From Irpex lacteus (Eukaryota > Basidiomycota > Agaricomycetes > Polyporales > Irpicaceae): a stretch of DNA of 64,000 nt. The notes beneath the pieces are model-generated. The model worked only from the letters and a program-made list of their open reading frames with translations, searched no databases and was not told the origin of the DNA. Location: positions 148,782-212,781 of the forward strand of contig MQVO02000036.1 of NCBI GenBank assembly GCA_001986395.2, given 5' to 3'. The position numbers and the translations under genes are program-made. Of the stretch, positions 38,301-49,059 are shown in pieces. Within the stretch, counting starts at the first letter, position 1, and each line of letters starts with the position of its first letter.

Positions 38301-41300
38301 CAAATGGTCAGTACACTGCGATCGGAGAGAAGGGTATCAATCTTAGTGGTAAGTGCGCCTTTTGCCCTATTCTCCCACAGGCTGACTGATCGCGCGATTT
38401 CACAGGTGGCCAAAAGGTGACTCAAGCTCAGTCCGTGATTTTACATTCCTCTGACAAGGTTCTCCCAGGCCCGCGTTTCCCTCGCTCGCGCGGCATACTC
38501 TGGCGCCGACATCATCCTCATGGACGATTCGCTCAGTGCCTTCGATGCGCATGTTGGCAAGTCTGTCCTCGAGAACTGTCTCCTTTCAGGTCCATTGGCG
38601 GGTAAGACACGAGTTCTAGTCACGCACGCGCTCCACGTCTTGCATATGACGGACTATATCTATGTGATGGACAATGGCGCCGTGGTTGAACAGGGAACAT
38701 ATCAGGTATGTTATCTACGAAGCTATTGATGACATGAAGACATGCTGAACCAAGTACTCCCGTTCAGGATCTGATGAAAGACAGCGTTCTCTTCTCTCGT
38801 GTCATGGAGGAGTATGGAAGTCGTGAGCACGGCAAGTCTGATCAGGCGAGTCTCCAGGAGACTCTCGTCGAGGCCAAGGCCAAAGATACCGATCAAGACA
38901 AGTCTACAACAACTGATAAGCTCATTCAAGACGAAGAACGACTTGTGGGAGCTGTTTCCGGCACGGTGTACAAGAGATACTTCAAGTATGCAGGAGGATA
39001 TTCACGGTTATTGGTCATCCTGGTCTTGCTTGTGGCATTCCAGGGAGCACAAGGTACGTACTCGACTTCGCTCTATGTCGCTGTACCATATGCTAAAACG
39101 GAGATCGTTAGTGGCCAACACAATCTTCCTTGGGCTGTGGACACAGCAAAGTCTTGATGGGTATACGCAAGCTGATTATATCGGTACTTACGCGGCCCTC
39201 GGGGCTGGAGTTGGTATATTTGCCTTCATAGGTGCTTTCTACATCTGGTGCGTGTTTGCGTTTCCCTCCACATAGCGTGTCCAGGTTATCTAATCCCTCA
39301 TTCAGCGTCACTGGAGTGAACGCCGGTTTCAACATGTTCAAAGCATCTTTATCGGGAGTATTGCATTCCTCGATAGCCTTCTTCGACACAACGCCCATGG
39401 GTATTTTACGCTCTCTGTCTTCCACATCTCGTCTCCTTACTAGTTTACCCTTAGGTCGTGTACTTTCCCGTCTCTCCAAGGATCAAGACACTATCGACAC
39501 GGAACTTGCAGTCGTCGCTTTCGCACTGCTCTCGATTCTCAGGTATGTCTTGCTAGATGTAGTCTTAGTGGGTCTAATTAGGCAAATAGCTCCGTGGTTG
39601 GCACCGCTGCCCTGGTCTTCTACACTTTCCCTCTGCTGGGTATCATCTTCGTCCCGCTGACGATCTTCTACTACCTCTTCGCTGTTTTCTATCGGCGCAC
39701 TTCTGTGGAGACTAAACGACTGGATTCGCTCATGCGGTCGGCTCTATACAGCACATACTCGGGTATGCTAGTCTTCCTGGACACTCCACGCTGGCACTGA
39801 TGTCGTTGCCTTCCGTAGAAACATTGACAGGGTTGAGCACGGTCAGAGCTTACGGAGAACAGGTATGTATCCCTTATACGTATACGCTCCCGCTGTGAGT
39901 GTATAGAAAATTAATCGGCACAACACCTCAGTCGCGGTTCATACGCAACACAGATCATGGTCTCGATCTTGAAATCCGCGCGTACTATGTCACCATCTCT
40001 ATTCAACGCTGGCTCGGCGTGCGTCTGGATCTTCTGGGTAACATTCTGATTCTCGGCATCGCGCTGTTCGCCGCCGGATTCAGGAAAACCGTGGATCCGG
40101 GGAAGATCGGTGTGGTGTTGTCGTATTCGTTAAGCAGTACGTGCCCGTATTACACCGTGGCCGGTCATTCCTAACGTGTATTGAATTGATTCTGCAGTTA
40201 CTCAGGTCGTTTGTAAGTTGCCTTCTCAATGAACGTTCTAGTCGCACAGGCCCTAACGCAATGAATAGCCGAATTGGTCTCTCAATATGCCATCAACGAA
40301 CAGAACTTCAACGCTGTCGAACGTGTACGTACCAACCTTTCTATCTTCCCCTCGAAACTACCTCATTCGGAGATCTACAGGTTCTGCACTATACCGAGCT
40401 TCCATCTGAAGGCGCGTTGACAACACCGAATGACCCGCCACCCACTTGGCCAGCAAACGGTGAGATCAAGTTCGATCACGTCGAAATGGCGTACAGGGAA
40501 GGTCTTCCGTTGGTGTTGAAGGACGTCAGCTTCGATGTCCGACCTGGCGAGAAGGTTCTGTATTTGTGTATCATGTCCAACGTCGTTATGAGCTGACGGG
40601 ACGGGAAAATAGGTCGGTATTGTCGGACGTACTGGTGCTGGGAAGAGCTCGCTGCTCCAAGCCTTGTTCCAGTGAGTACTTACACTGCGAGTACATGAAG
40701 CCCAGTCTAATACTACTGCGACGTTAATAGTTGTATTAACCTCCAGAATGGGAGAATCTTGATCGACGACCAAGACATCGCTGCTATTGGTTTAGAAACG
40801 CTTCGTGGTCGGCTAGCTCTCGTTCCACAGGACAGTACTCTGTTTTTAGGCACATTGAGGGAGAATCTGTACGTTCAATTCATGCACATTGGACCGACAT
40901 GGTAATTGAACTTGCCGGGTTTTGTCAGTGATCCTCAAGCGTCTCGTACTGACGCAGAGCTCATCGATGCCTTGAAGAAGGTGGGGGTACTTCCTGCAAA
41001 CGGTGTCACGGACAGTGCAGCAGAGGCAAAGTTCAGCTTAGACGCTTCTATTGGAGACGAAGGTATAGCATCGCCATATGTTACTCCAATGTGTTTGTTT
41101 ACTGATAATACCATGCCACCGCAGGATCGAACTATAGTGCTGGCGAGAAGCAGCTCATCGCGTTAGCACGCGCATTGATCAAGAACAGCAAGATCATCGT
41201 CCTGGTATGCACGCCCTCTCTATTGCGTTTGACATGTGCTGATGCTCATGCTGGTTCCCAGGACGAAGCTACCAGCAACATCGATGCCGAGACCGATGCC

Positions 41301-41555
41301 AAGCTGCAACGAACGATTCAAACCGAGTTCTCCTCCAACACTTTGCTGTGCATCGCCCATCGCCTCAACACCATTGTGTACTATGACCGGATCTTGGTCA
41401 TGCAGGATGGCCAGGTGGCCGAGTTCGATACCCCGCTGGAGCTATTTGACCGGGAGGATTCGATCTTCCGGTCGTTATGTCGCGAGGCGTCGCTGACAAG
41501 GGAGGATATCGTGCGGATACGTGCGACCGTGCAGGCGCAGGAGCGTTCAAGTTGA
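35398..41555 (+). CDS. ABCC (MRP/Yor1-like) full-size ABC transporter, copy 2
   Basis: Paralogue of the transporter at 18079-24458, in the opposite orientation. It starts at ATG 35398 ([20 protein letters not shown], aligning with the start of copy 1) and stops at 41553-41555. Exons begin 35398..35474, 35526..35602, 35656..36039; the last is 41262..41555. TMD1 spans about 36.0-37.6 kb ([32 protein letters not shown]). A Lys-rich insert ([13 protein letters not shown]) precedes NBD1, which has Walker A GRVGSGKSS, signature LSGGQKAR and Walker [16 protein letters not shown]2 is about 38.9-40.1 kb. NBD2 has Walker [10 protein letters not shown], signature SAGEKQ and Walker [12 protein letters not shown], and the gene ends [14 protein letters not shown]. 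As in copy 1, the NBD1 signature is encoded across three exons with an 11-base middle exon (38406..38416). Every junction checked preserves frame, so the gene looks intact. Substrate unknown. Confidence 0.93.
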
Positions 41556-42164
41556 TACTGACGAGATGAGCTTCATGACTTTTTATTCGAGGACTTGACA
41601 GGATTCTGGATACTCATAACTAATACCCCCACTCATTTATCCCCCGAGGCGGCCATCGGCTCGGAACACCCTCATTTGCAAGACTACCTACCCCTACTCA
41701 TTCTGCCAAGTTCCCTCTCGCCATCGAAAACCTCCCCTCCATACTTAGGATATGATAGATTTAATGTCGCCTAGTACGAAGAACCTGCATGCACACAAGT
41801 ACCCCTACTCCCCGTAGCCACCCCTTCTCATAATGATCATGCATTACTCGTGCACGTCTGTGACTGCCGTTGTACATGCTATGGCTCGAGATCGAGACCG
41901 AGATCGAGAGTGACGAGTGTGACTCCCTTACTTAGATGTCACAACCGTGACGGGCCAAGTGCCCGGCAGTGTGTGACTTTAGTAGTGCGACTTGAACTTG
42001 TTTCTGAACGTCGACGTCGTCTTGGAGAACTTGCCGAAAGTCTGGACTTGGCAGCTGCTGGCTCAGTGCTCTCACTCAACACTCTCTACATTAGCACCTG
42101 GGATCTCTAGCTTCGAAACTACATTCTTCACTATCCTGAACCTTCTGTGCATACTACCGCAAAA
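41556..42164. other. intergenic, promoter of the Kre9-like gene
   Basis: About 600 bases between same-strand genes. A short GAGATCGAGACCGAGATCGAG direct-repeat patch lies near 41885-41910. Nothing coding is visible; the 3' half presumably holds the downstream promoter. Confidence 0.5.
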
Positions 42165-42990
42165 ATGCGACGCATCTCTGCCTCTCTGATAATCACCCTC
42201 ACCCTCGCTCTCTCAGCTCTAGGCAATATCTATGCCAACTCACCTCTTGCCTCCACAGTATGGACCGCCGGACATTCCGAAAAGATAGCCTGGATGGACG
42301 ACAAGTCGTCGCCGAAACTCTCCAAGCTGGGACCTGTGGATATCCAGCTGTACTCCGGTGATGGCGCAAGTTGTTTTATCGTCTTGTGCACCCTGCTCCT
42401 ATGCTAATACTGCGTTGGGCTACTGTACAACAGAACCTAGTAGCAACCTTGGCCTCAGATATCGACGCAACCGATAAATCCGCCACCGCGTGGATCTCCC
42501 CCTCCTGGGGACACGATGGCTCTGACTAGTACGTACAAGTTTCTCCTCCTCGTCCTCCTTCTTCGAATGTGATATAACCAAGTTCAATCCCAGTTACATC
42601 GCTTTCAGATGCAAAGAACCTCGCGTGACAAGATACACCGCATCCTTTACCATCGTCGGCATGGCGTACATGTCTTCCTCCTCCGACAACCCCAACCCCA
42701 ATCCTGCCGCACCAGCCAACTCAACCTCAACCGGGCTCCACTCGTCTCAGCCTCTTCAATCCTCTTCCTCTTCATCGTCCACGTCTTCAGCCCGACCATC
42801 AAGTACGCTCCCTCCCATCACGGCGGAAGACGAAGAAGATTATTTACGCAGTCATCGTGGGACTGGTCCGACATCAACAGCGAGCGCCGCCATTAGTACC
42901 TCCTTGGGTAGCGTAGACTGGGAACGGATGAAGTTTAGGATTGTGTTTGTTGTTTGGCCGGCTGTTATTGGGCTTACTATGGCTTTGTGA
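42165..42990 (+). CDS. Kre9/Knh1-like secreted, probably GPI-anchored cell-wall protein
   Basis: CDS join(42165..42365, 42434..42528, 42594..42990), 230 residues. A signal peptide covers about residues 1-24 (MRRISASLIITLTLALSALG). The N-terminal domain has the signature layout of the Kre9/Knh1-like family: VWTAGHSEKIAWMDD, LGPVDIQLYSGDG, NLVATLASDID, WISPSWGHDGSDYYIAF and a closing YTASFTIVGM. A Ser/Thr/Asn/Pro-rich stalk follows (from about residue 118) and the protein ends in a hydrophobic tail (FVVWPAVIGLTMAL), consistent with GPI anchoring. The first intron must use a GC donor (GGC then GCAAGT) to keep the conserved GDG-NLVATL continuity; the nearby GT donor leads to an early stop. The family is linked to beta-1,6-glucan assembly in yeast; the role here is inferred. 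Confidence 0.88.
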
Positions 42991-44255
42991 CCCTGCCTGC
43001 CTGTTTGCTGCTATTCTACCTGGAACAATAACTGTGGCAGGCTCCGCTCATCCTATTCTCCAACTACTACATATGTGTATCCATACTATACTATTGTTCA
43101 GCGTAGAGTTTATATTTTACCTTCCTCAGAATGTAGACGGGTTTCTATTCTATTCCTACACGCGACCTGCCTGAAATACGCTAGTTGTGAATGTTTTTTG
43201 CAACACAGCTAGGACTTACGGGATGCGAATTATAATCACCATGACAGTATACTACATAAGGCTCGTAGAAAGCTATCATTGGACGTGAGGCGGAAAGTGA
43301 TGCGCTACTACTTCCCCTTTCGGCTCTCCCTTAGTAAGCACTGCACTGGCGATTGGCCCCCGCGGCCCGACGCTCGTTCCTTCGAGTCGCTCACATCGAC
43401 CGTCCAGTGCGGGCTGTCTCGAACTCTCAATGCTCCGTTAAAGAAGAATCACTAGTCAACTTGTCTCAGTACATACAGTGAGTCAACCTGCTTCAATTGG
43501 GCATACTTATTTATTGAGAACAAGTCCCACCCAGCATGATCATGGAGAACTCTGAAAACAATAACCAGCCAGTTCTCCACGCCAACTCGTATAGCTCAGA
43601 TATATGGCTGGAATTCATGTCAAGGTCGGTATTACACATATTCGAATGAGTGCGGCTGGCCCGCTAAATCTTTCATGCACAGCATGAGCACCAAACTAGC
43701 CCCAGGAATCTGCCTGACCAGTTCCGCGCCGGACTTTACTGCGGTTTGCAGAAAGATATGGAATCCAACTTTTTTCGCACCCGGCGCTACGTGGGCGTTA
43801 AGAACATTTTGGCGCTGATCGCCGACTATCCCCTCGGCTTCAGCAGATGGCGACTGTCGGAGTTTCACTTGCAGTAGCCACACAGAAAGAGTTAGCTGAA
43901 GGTATCGGTGTGCAGCTGCATGAGCTTAGTAAAATGTTGTTCATTGTGCTCTCATTCAATATATGCTATATTCTTGGAAGAATCGAGCGGTTAATGTAGT
44001 CTAATGAGTACACTGTCAACTGCGGGGAACATCGAGGATTCGATGAGGTATAAATACCTACTTTTACGCACTCATTGAAGTATTACAGCACAAATTTTTA
44101 TTCTCACTCATCTGAAATTATACATGGGTTCTATTGAATCATTCAGTGATGAGTAGGCTCATTACAGTTGAGCGAAGACGCAACTACGCCATGTTTCGGC
44201 CTTGAGATAAGTGGCGGAGCTTGAAGAGACGTCATGCACGTGCCATCAATACATC
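42991..44255. other. intergenic, no supportable gene
   Basis: About 1.26 kb. It contains the 3' UTR of the Kre9-like gene and presumably the promoter of the first F-box gene. An 83-residue minus-strand frame (43632-43883) has no recognisable motif. In-frame sequence continues upstream of 44256 to about 44211 without an ATG, so an additional 5' exon of the F-box gene here is possible. Confidence 0.45.
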
Positions 44256-46001
44256 ATGTGGTCTAAACGCCGGGATGCGCGAAAAAAGTTGATTCCATAT
44301 CATTCTGCAAACCGCAGTAAGGACCAGATGTCTGTTGACGTCTCTCTTGAGCAGGCATACAACGCGTTTTTCCGCGTGTTTAAGGACATCATTGGGCTCA
44401 GGCGTCATCGAAATTTATTACAACCCGCTGTGTCCCTCCCGCCAGAAATCCTGATCGAGATCTTTCGTTATTGCCCGCAACTCAGGGAGAAGGCTTACGA
44501 AGACTACTATGGGTTTTCTCAGGTATGCCATCGCTGGCGTATGGCTGCTATAGGGACACCATCTCTCTGGACGACGCCAGACTTTCATCGTCCTCACCTC
44601 GCGAAGGCTATGTACCAAGACCGCGCATCTAACCTTCCCCTCACGGTATACTCACCGCGGGACTTCCGCCGCCCGCCTCGCTTGATTGATCAGTGCACGA
44701 GAGCCATCCATATCTTGACACCTACGATCAAAATCAAAGAGCGACTAGAAGAAGAGGACGGCATATGCAGCTATCTGTCAGGAAACTTCCCCGTCCTAGA
44801 AACTCTCCATCTACAATGCTTGAATGAAGGCGCAAGCCCAAAGCCGTTACCGGTAGATCTGGAAGCTCCGAGTCTTCGCAAGCTCGTGCTGCAGGACTGG
44901 CATCCGCAATGGCGTTCACAGTGGTTAGAAGGCCTCACGTCGCTGTCTGTCTCGATACAGTGTCATCCCCACAGTGCATCGCATTACGATCCCTTTGCTG
45001 TTAGAAACATAGGGGAACCTGTGAACATTTCTGATTTTCTAGACAGGACCAAAAATCTCCAGAGTCTCACGCTTCGCAACGTAATGTCCTTTGGGAAGCT
45101 CCGCCAGCCTCGCCGCGGAGCTCAACCATCAACCCTTCCCAATTTACAAGATCTACACATTTGCGACGACATCGACCTGGCCTGCCCCCTGCTATCGTTA
45201 TTAAGGCTGCCGTCGTGCAAAGCGATAAACATCCAAGTTTTTGTGCCAGGCGAATACTTCGGTGTTGAAGGATTGAGTACGTCTTTACGGGACCTCCTCG
45301 CTATGAACGATTGGACCGACTTCGACGACATGTCGCTCTGTATGAACAAATTCATGACCACTACACTAGTTCAACGCCCTATCGCAGATACCACCGGCTC
45401 AGTCACGCGCACCTTCAAATTTAATTTTATTGGCGAACTGAAGAACCAAGACGCCTATCTCTGGACGGAAGCCATCTGCGACTTTCCAATACAAAACTTA
45501 TCCAGTGTTTTGGTCAATTTGGAGGCTCATTCCGTGAACGATATCAGCGACCTTTGGTTCAAGTTGGGTCAGCTACCTGCACTCTCACGCGTGGAAGTCT
45601 GCGGGCCCACCAGAAAGATTCGGCCAATCGAGAACTTCATCGAGGCATTGGAGCCTGACGAACCTGGCGAGCCGCAGTCATTTTCGGCTCTCCAGACACT
45701 CCGTCTGTCCCACATAGCGATGGAAAGTGAGCTGCCGGACCTCAATCGGTTGCATGGGGTCGAAGAAACTGCTTATTCGAGATTGGTATATATTATGAAA
45801 ATACGAAAGGACGCAGGCGTGCCTCCGGTGGACGTGTTGTTGGATAACTGCTCGTTTGGCATGACTTTGGAAGAGATCAATGCTTCTAAACCTCTAAACG
45901 TACGATGCGTAGAACCACGATTTACGGAGAGAGTCTTGATTGTGTGGCGAAGCTTTCTGGACGACTCGGATGTTGAGCAGACGACCAGCGATCGAGAGTA
46001 G
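44256..46001 (+). CDS. F-box protein, tandem copy 1
   Basis: Likely substrate-recognition subunit of an SCF ubiquitin ligase. Intronless frame; the first in-frame ATG is 44256 (MWSKRRDARK), giving 581 residues, and open sequence extends 15 codons further upstream without an ATG. The F-box starts near residue 61 (LPPEILIEIFRYCP) and continues through FSQVCHRWRMAAIGTPSLWT, the usual basidiomycete F-box ending. The preceding segment FKDIIGLRRHRN is conserved in the neighbour at 47302. The remaining roughly 450 residues contain irregular leucine-rich segments (LETLHLQC, LRKLVLQDW, LQSLTLRNV, LQDLHICDD), as in LRR-type F-box proteins. Its target is unknown. The tandem pair reflects the expansion of this family in mushrooms. 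Confidence 0.85.
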   Translation: MWSKRRDARKKLIPYHSANRSKDQMSVDVSLEQAYNAFFRVFKDIIGLRRHRNLLQPAVSLPPEILIEIFRYCPQLREKAYEDYYGFSQVCHRWRMAAIGTPSLWTTPDFHRPHLAKAMYQDRASNLPLTVYSPRDFRRPPRLIDQCTRAIHILTPTIKIKERLEEEDGICSYLSGNFPVLETLHLQCLNEGASPKPLPVDLEAPSLRKLVLQDWHPQWRSQWLEGLTSLSVSIQCHPHSASHYDPFAVRNIGEPVNISDFLDRTKNLQSLTLRNVMSFGKLRQPRRGAQPSTLPNLQDLHICDDIDLACPLLSLLRLPSCKAINIQVFVPGEYFGVEGLSTSLRDLLAMNDWTDFDDMSLCMNKFMTTTLVQRPIADTTGSVTRTFKFNFIGELKNQDAYLWTEAICDFPIQNLSSVLVNLEAHSVNDISDLWFKLGQLPALSRVEVCGPTRKIRPIENFIEALEPDEPGEPQSFSALQTLRLSHIAMESELPDLNRLHGVEETAYSRLVYIMKIRKDAGVPPVDVLLDNCSFGMTLEEINASKPLNVRCVEPRFTERVLIVWRSFLDDSDVEQTTSDRE

Positions 46002-47301
46002 TATGGACAATATGGCTAATAAGACATACACTCAGGCTGCTAGTAGAGTTTGTGCATAGGCCATATCCTACCATGTACTTTACGAACCCCATTCCTTGCC
46101 AACTATCAGTTCAAGCTTAAACCTGAAGGCCTGAAGGCCCCACTGGTAACTAGCCGGCTAATATTAGATTGATTTCGGGAACGATTTTGACGGAGTGCGT
46201 GTCACGGTTCCACCTGAAGCGCGTTCACGCGTTCACGTCCAGAGCTGCCAGTGGGCTTCTCAAAGCTAACGCGTACTATGCTTTCTGGGGAGTTCGGAAA
46301 CGCTCGTTTTTACGAACTCCCCAAACTCCTGCCTCTAAGATGACCCCACACGTTCAAAAATAATATATGTTGTAGAGCATATGAGTGCGCATCTTTTGGT
46401 GTAAAATTCATGATGATACGGAGAGAGGGAGGACGGGAATCTTAGTACGAGTCAGAAACTCGACTTTTGCATAGCTCATTCGGCCGTGATCGATGAGATT
46501 TCTCGTGATGCACATGTGCGCGGCCCATGATTTTGGTTGGGAAGAGATACATAGTATCTATATATGCTAATTCCCCAGCCCGATTATGCTGAATACAGCT
46601 CAAACGTAGTGTATAGGAAGTTCGTAAAAATGTCCGTGACATTGGGACTCACGCATATTAAAACACCGCCATCAGTATAGGCCATTGCGTTTAGAGTCCG
46701 ATGATGCCCCTTCCTTATTCAGTAATGATTCGAATATGCGAGTGTGACAAACCGTGACAGATTTCCGAACTCCCCAAGCGAAAAAGTCCCTTCCCCGGCA
46801 TTTAGCCGTAGACACAAGTACCCCCTCGTAAAATGTGAGATATTCATATATTATGCATAAGATACGAATGCACACGACTATTTAGATTTGAGGGAGAAAA
46901 GTCCCAAAACGCACGAGCAATGGGCGACGCGAGCATCTTGTTCCGAACACCCCAGAAAGCATAGTACAACCACAACAAACTGCGTACGTCGACCTACCTG
47001 GTGTCTCGAAATCCATTCAGGAAAGTAGGGTTGATTGACTGGCATTTTGCATGACTAGCTGTAGTGACAGTATCCCATCGACACTGCCAGTGGTTCCTCC
47101 GGATCCGGGCAAACCAGTGAACGGGCCTGAGCTCGCCGCCTGTCACTTCTTTAAGTCGTGCATTGGCCCTCATGAACAGGCCAATGGACTCTACACCTTT
47201 GGACCCAGAACTTCACAATACACTGCTGAATTCCCATACGTGGTCAGCACTACTATCTAGGTCAGTGTCATGCCATCTGCACTGAGGAACTTGAATCCCA
47301 C
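46002..47301. other. spacer between the F-box pair
   Basis: About 1.3 kb. It contains the inverted-repeat element at 46274-46966. A 69-residue plus-strand frame at 47051-47260 (MTSCSDSIPSTLPVVPPDPG) lies just upstream of the second F-box gene and could supply its missing 5' exon, but I could not fix a convincing donor. Confidence 0.45.
46274..46966. mobile_element. inverted-repeat element, MITE-like candidate
   Basis: A 24-base word at 46274-46297 (TACTATGCTTTCTGGGG, A, GTTCGG) recurs inverted at 46943-46966 with one mismatch. The core TGGGGAGTTCGGAAA (46286-46300) also appears inverted at 46762-46776, and GGGGAGTTCG (46288-46297) forms a perfect 10-bp hairpin with CGAACTCCCC at 46313-46322. 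The roughly 690 bp between the outer repeats has no open frame of note. The size, lack of coding capacity and terminal inversion fit a non-autonomous DNA element, but I could not identify target-site duplications. Confidence 0.5.
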
Positions 47302-49059
47302 GTGCACCACGTTGACGACGAACCTTTTGCGCGCAGTCTCAGCTTTGGCATAGTCCTCGATACCTCCCAAACAGATTTCACATCGTACTTGAATGACATA
47401 TCATTAGTCGATGCTGCACTGCAGGAGGCACATACTACATTTCGCAATGCGTTCAAGGACATCACTAGGCTCAGGCGCCATCGCAACGCTCTACAACCTG
47501 CCTGCTCTCTACCGTCGGAAATATTGACGGAGATCTTTCGATACTGTCCGCGAAAAAGAGAGAATCTTCAAGACAATTGCTATGCCTACTCCCAGGTCTG
47601 CTTTCGGTGGCGGGCGGTTGCTGTTGCGGATCCATTCCTGTGGACGTGTCCTGATTTCTATCGCCCGTCCCTAGCCAAGGTCATGTACGAAGATCGCGCA
47701 CCACATAATCTACTTCATATCCACTATCCGGGACCTACACCTTCTCTGGGCTTCAGCCGTCTCCCATCTCCCCTCAATCATCGAGCAAGGTCCATACACA
47801 TCTCCTCTTTCACGGTTAGCATAGCCGAACGACGCGCAGAAGAGGATTGCATCTATGACTACCTGGAGGGGGATTTTCCTGTGACGGAGTCCCTCCATCT
47901 GCAGTGCGCCAATCAAGGCGCGAGTGTAAAGCCATTGCCACTCGTTCTACGTGCTCCTTTCCTTCGCTCCCTCACGCTGTGCAATTGGCACCCCCAATGG
48001 AGCTCTGAGTGGTTAAGCAGCCTCACTTCGCTAACGGTCTCAATGACCGCTCCCTTGTACCAGTTGGACGGCCATCCACAACTTCAAGATTTTCGTCCTC
48101 GTGTTGACGCACAAGAGCCCCTATGCATCTCAGGTGCGCTGAACAGAGCCGTGAATCTCCGAAGTCTCAAGCTCGAGAATGTCATGTCTATGGGTAGACT
48201 CTTGCCACCAGACGATGACGTGGAGCCTTTACAACTTGTCCGTTTACAAGACTTACATATTCGCGACAACATCAATCTGCTGGATCCCCTTTTGTACTCC
48301 CTACACGTACCCTCAGCCAAATCAATCAATATACAAATCAATATGGCCGAGGAAGAGGACTCAACGATGGTAATGGAAGACTTAGGAACTTCTCTGCAAC
48401 AATTCTTCGCCGCAAATCGATGGACGCAAATGGACGAGATGTGGATGTTTGTCAGTCCTATCATGCGCACCGAGTTTGTTCACGCTTCCAGCACGCATGG
48501 CCAATCCAATTTCACGTTCAACTTCTGCAACACACTGAACAGCCAGGAAGTTTGCACCTGGATGGATGTTATCGCCACCAGTTTCCCGATCACCAACCTA
48601 TCTACGGCTCGACTAAACTTGGAGAGGGCTGAGACGCTCGATTGTGATGGCCTCACTCTCTTGTACACGTTGAAATTGTCTACCTCTCTCGACTACCTTC
48701 ATGTCTTAGGGAACGATTCAGATTCTCGATTCATGGAGAGACTCCTCGCTGCTTTGGAGCCCATCGGGCGGCCGCATGACCATAACGCGCAGCCGTTCCC
48801 AGCCCTGGAGGTACTGGATCTCTGGAACCTGCCGATGGAAAGGAGAATACGCCCAAGCTCTGCGCGAGGGCAGATGGAATCTGCATATTCGAAATTAGTG
48901 GGCATATTGGAGCGACGAAGAGACGCGGGCGTACCTTTGTTGAGCGTGTTTTTGGAGGAGTGCTCATTCGACATACCTCTAGACGATCTTCGTGCCAACA
49001 GACCTTCAATCGTAGAGTTTACCGAGCCTCTGTTTATCGAGGCAGATTGGGATGTGTGA
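47302..49059 (+). CDS. F-box protein, tandem copy 2 (5' end unresolved)
   Basis: Paralogue of the F-box gene at 44256, about 585 residues in one open frame to the TGA at 49057. Shared blocks: FKDITRLRRHRNALQPA, the F-box LPSEILTEIFRYCP, YSQVCFRWRAVAVADPFLWT, CPDFYRPSLAKVMYEDRA, and the LRR-like segments LRSLTLCNWHPQW and LRSLKLENV. Both end with a SAYSKLV-like or TAYSRLV-like segment, then a R-DAGVPP or DAGVPL motif. There is no ATG in frame before the F-box: 47302 is a GTG codon, and upstream the frame stays open to about 47250. A short upstream exon is therefore needed, perhaps from 47051, or the gene has lost its start. The coding frame otherwise looks intact and under constraint. Confidence 0.78.
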   Translation: MHHVDDEPFARSLSFGIVLDTSQTDFTSYLNDISLVDAALQEAHTTFRNAFKDITRLRRHRNALQPACSLPSEILTEIFRYCPRKRENLQDNCYAYSQVCFRWRAVAVADPFLWTCPDFYRPSLAKVMYEDRAPHNLLHIHYPGPTPSLGFSRLPSPLNHRARSIHISSFTVSIAERRAEEDCIYDYLEGDFPVTESLHLQCANQGASVKPLPLVLRAPFLRSLTLCNWHPQWSSEWLSSLTSLTVSMTAPLYQLDGHPQLQDFRPRVDAQEPLCISGALNRAVNLRSLKLENVMSMGRLLPPDDDVEPLQLVRLQDLHIRDNINLLDPLLYSLHVPSAKSINIQINMAEEEDSTMVMEDLGTSLQQFFAANRWTQMDEMWMFVSPIMRTEFVHASSTHGQSNFTFNFCNTLNSQEVCTWMDVIATSFPITNLSTARLNLERAETLDCDGLTLLYTLKLSTSLDYLHVLGNDSDSRFMERLLAALEPIGRPHDHNAQPFPALEVLDLWNLPMERRIRPSSARGQMESAYSKLVGILERRRDAGVPLLSVFLEECSFDIPLDDLRANRPSIVEFTEPLFIEADWDV

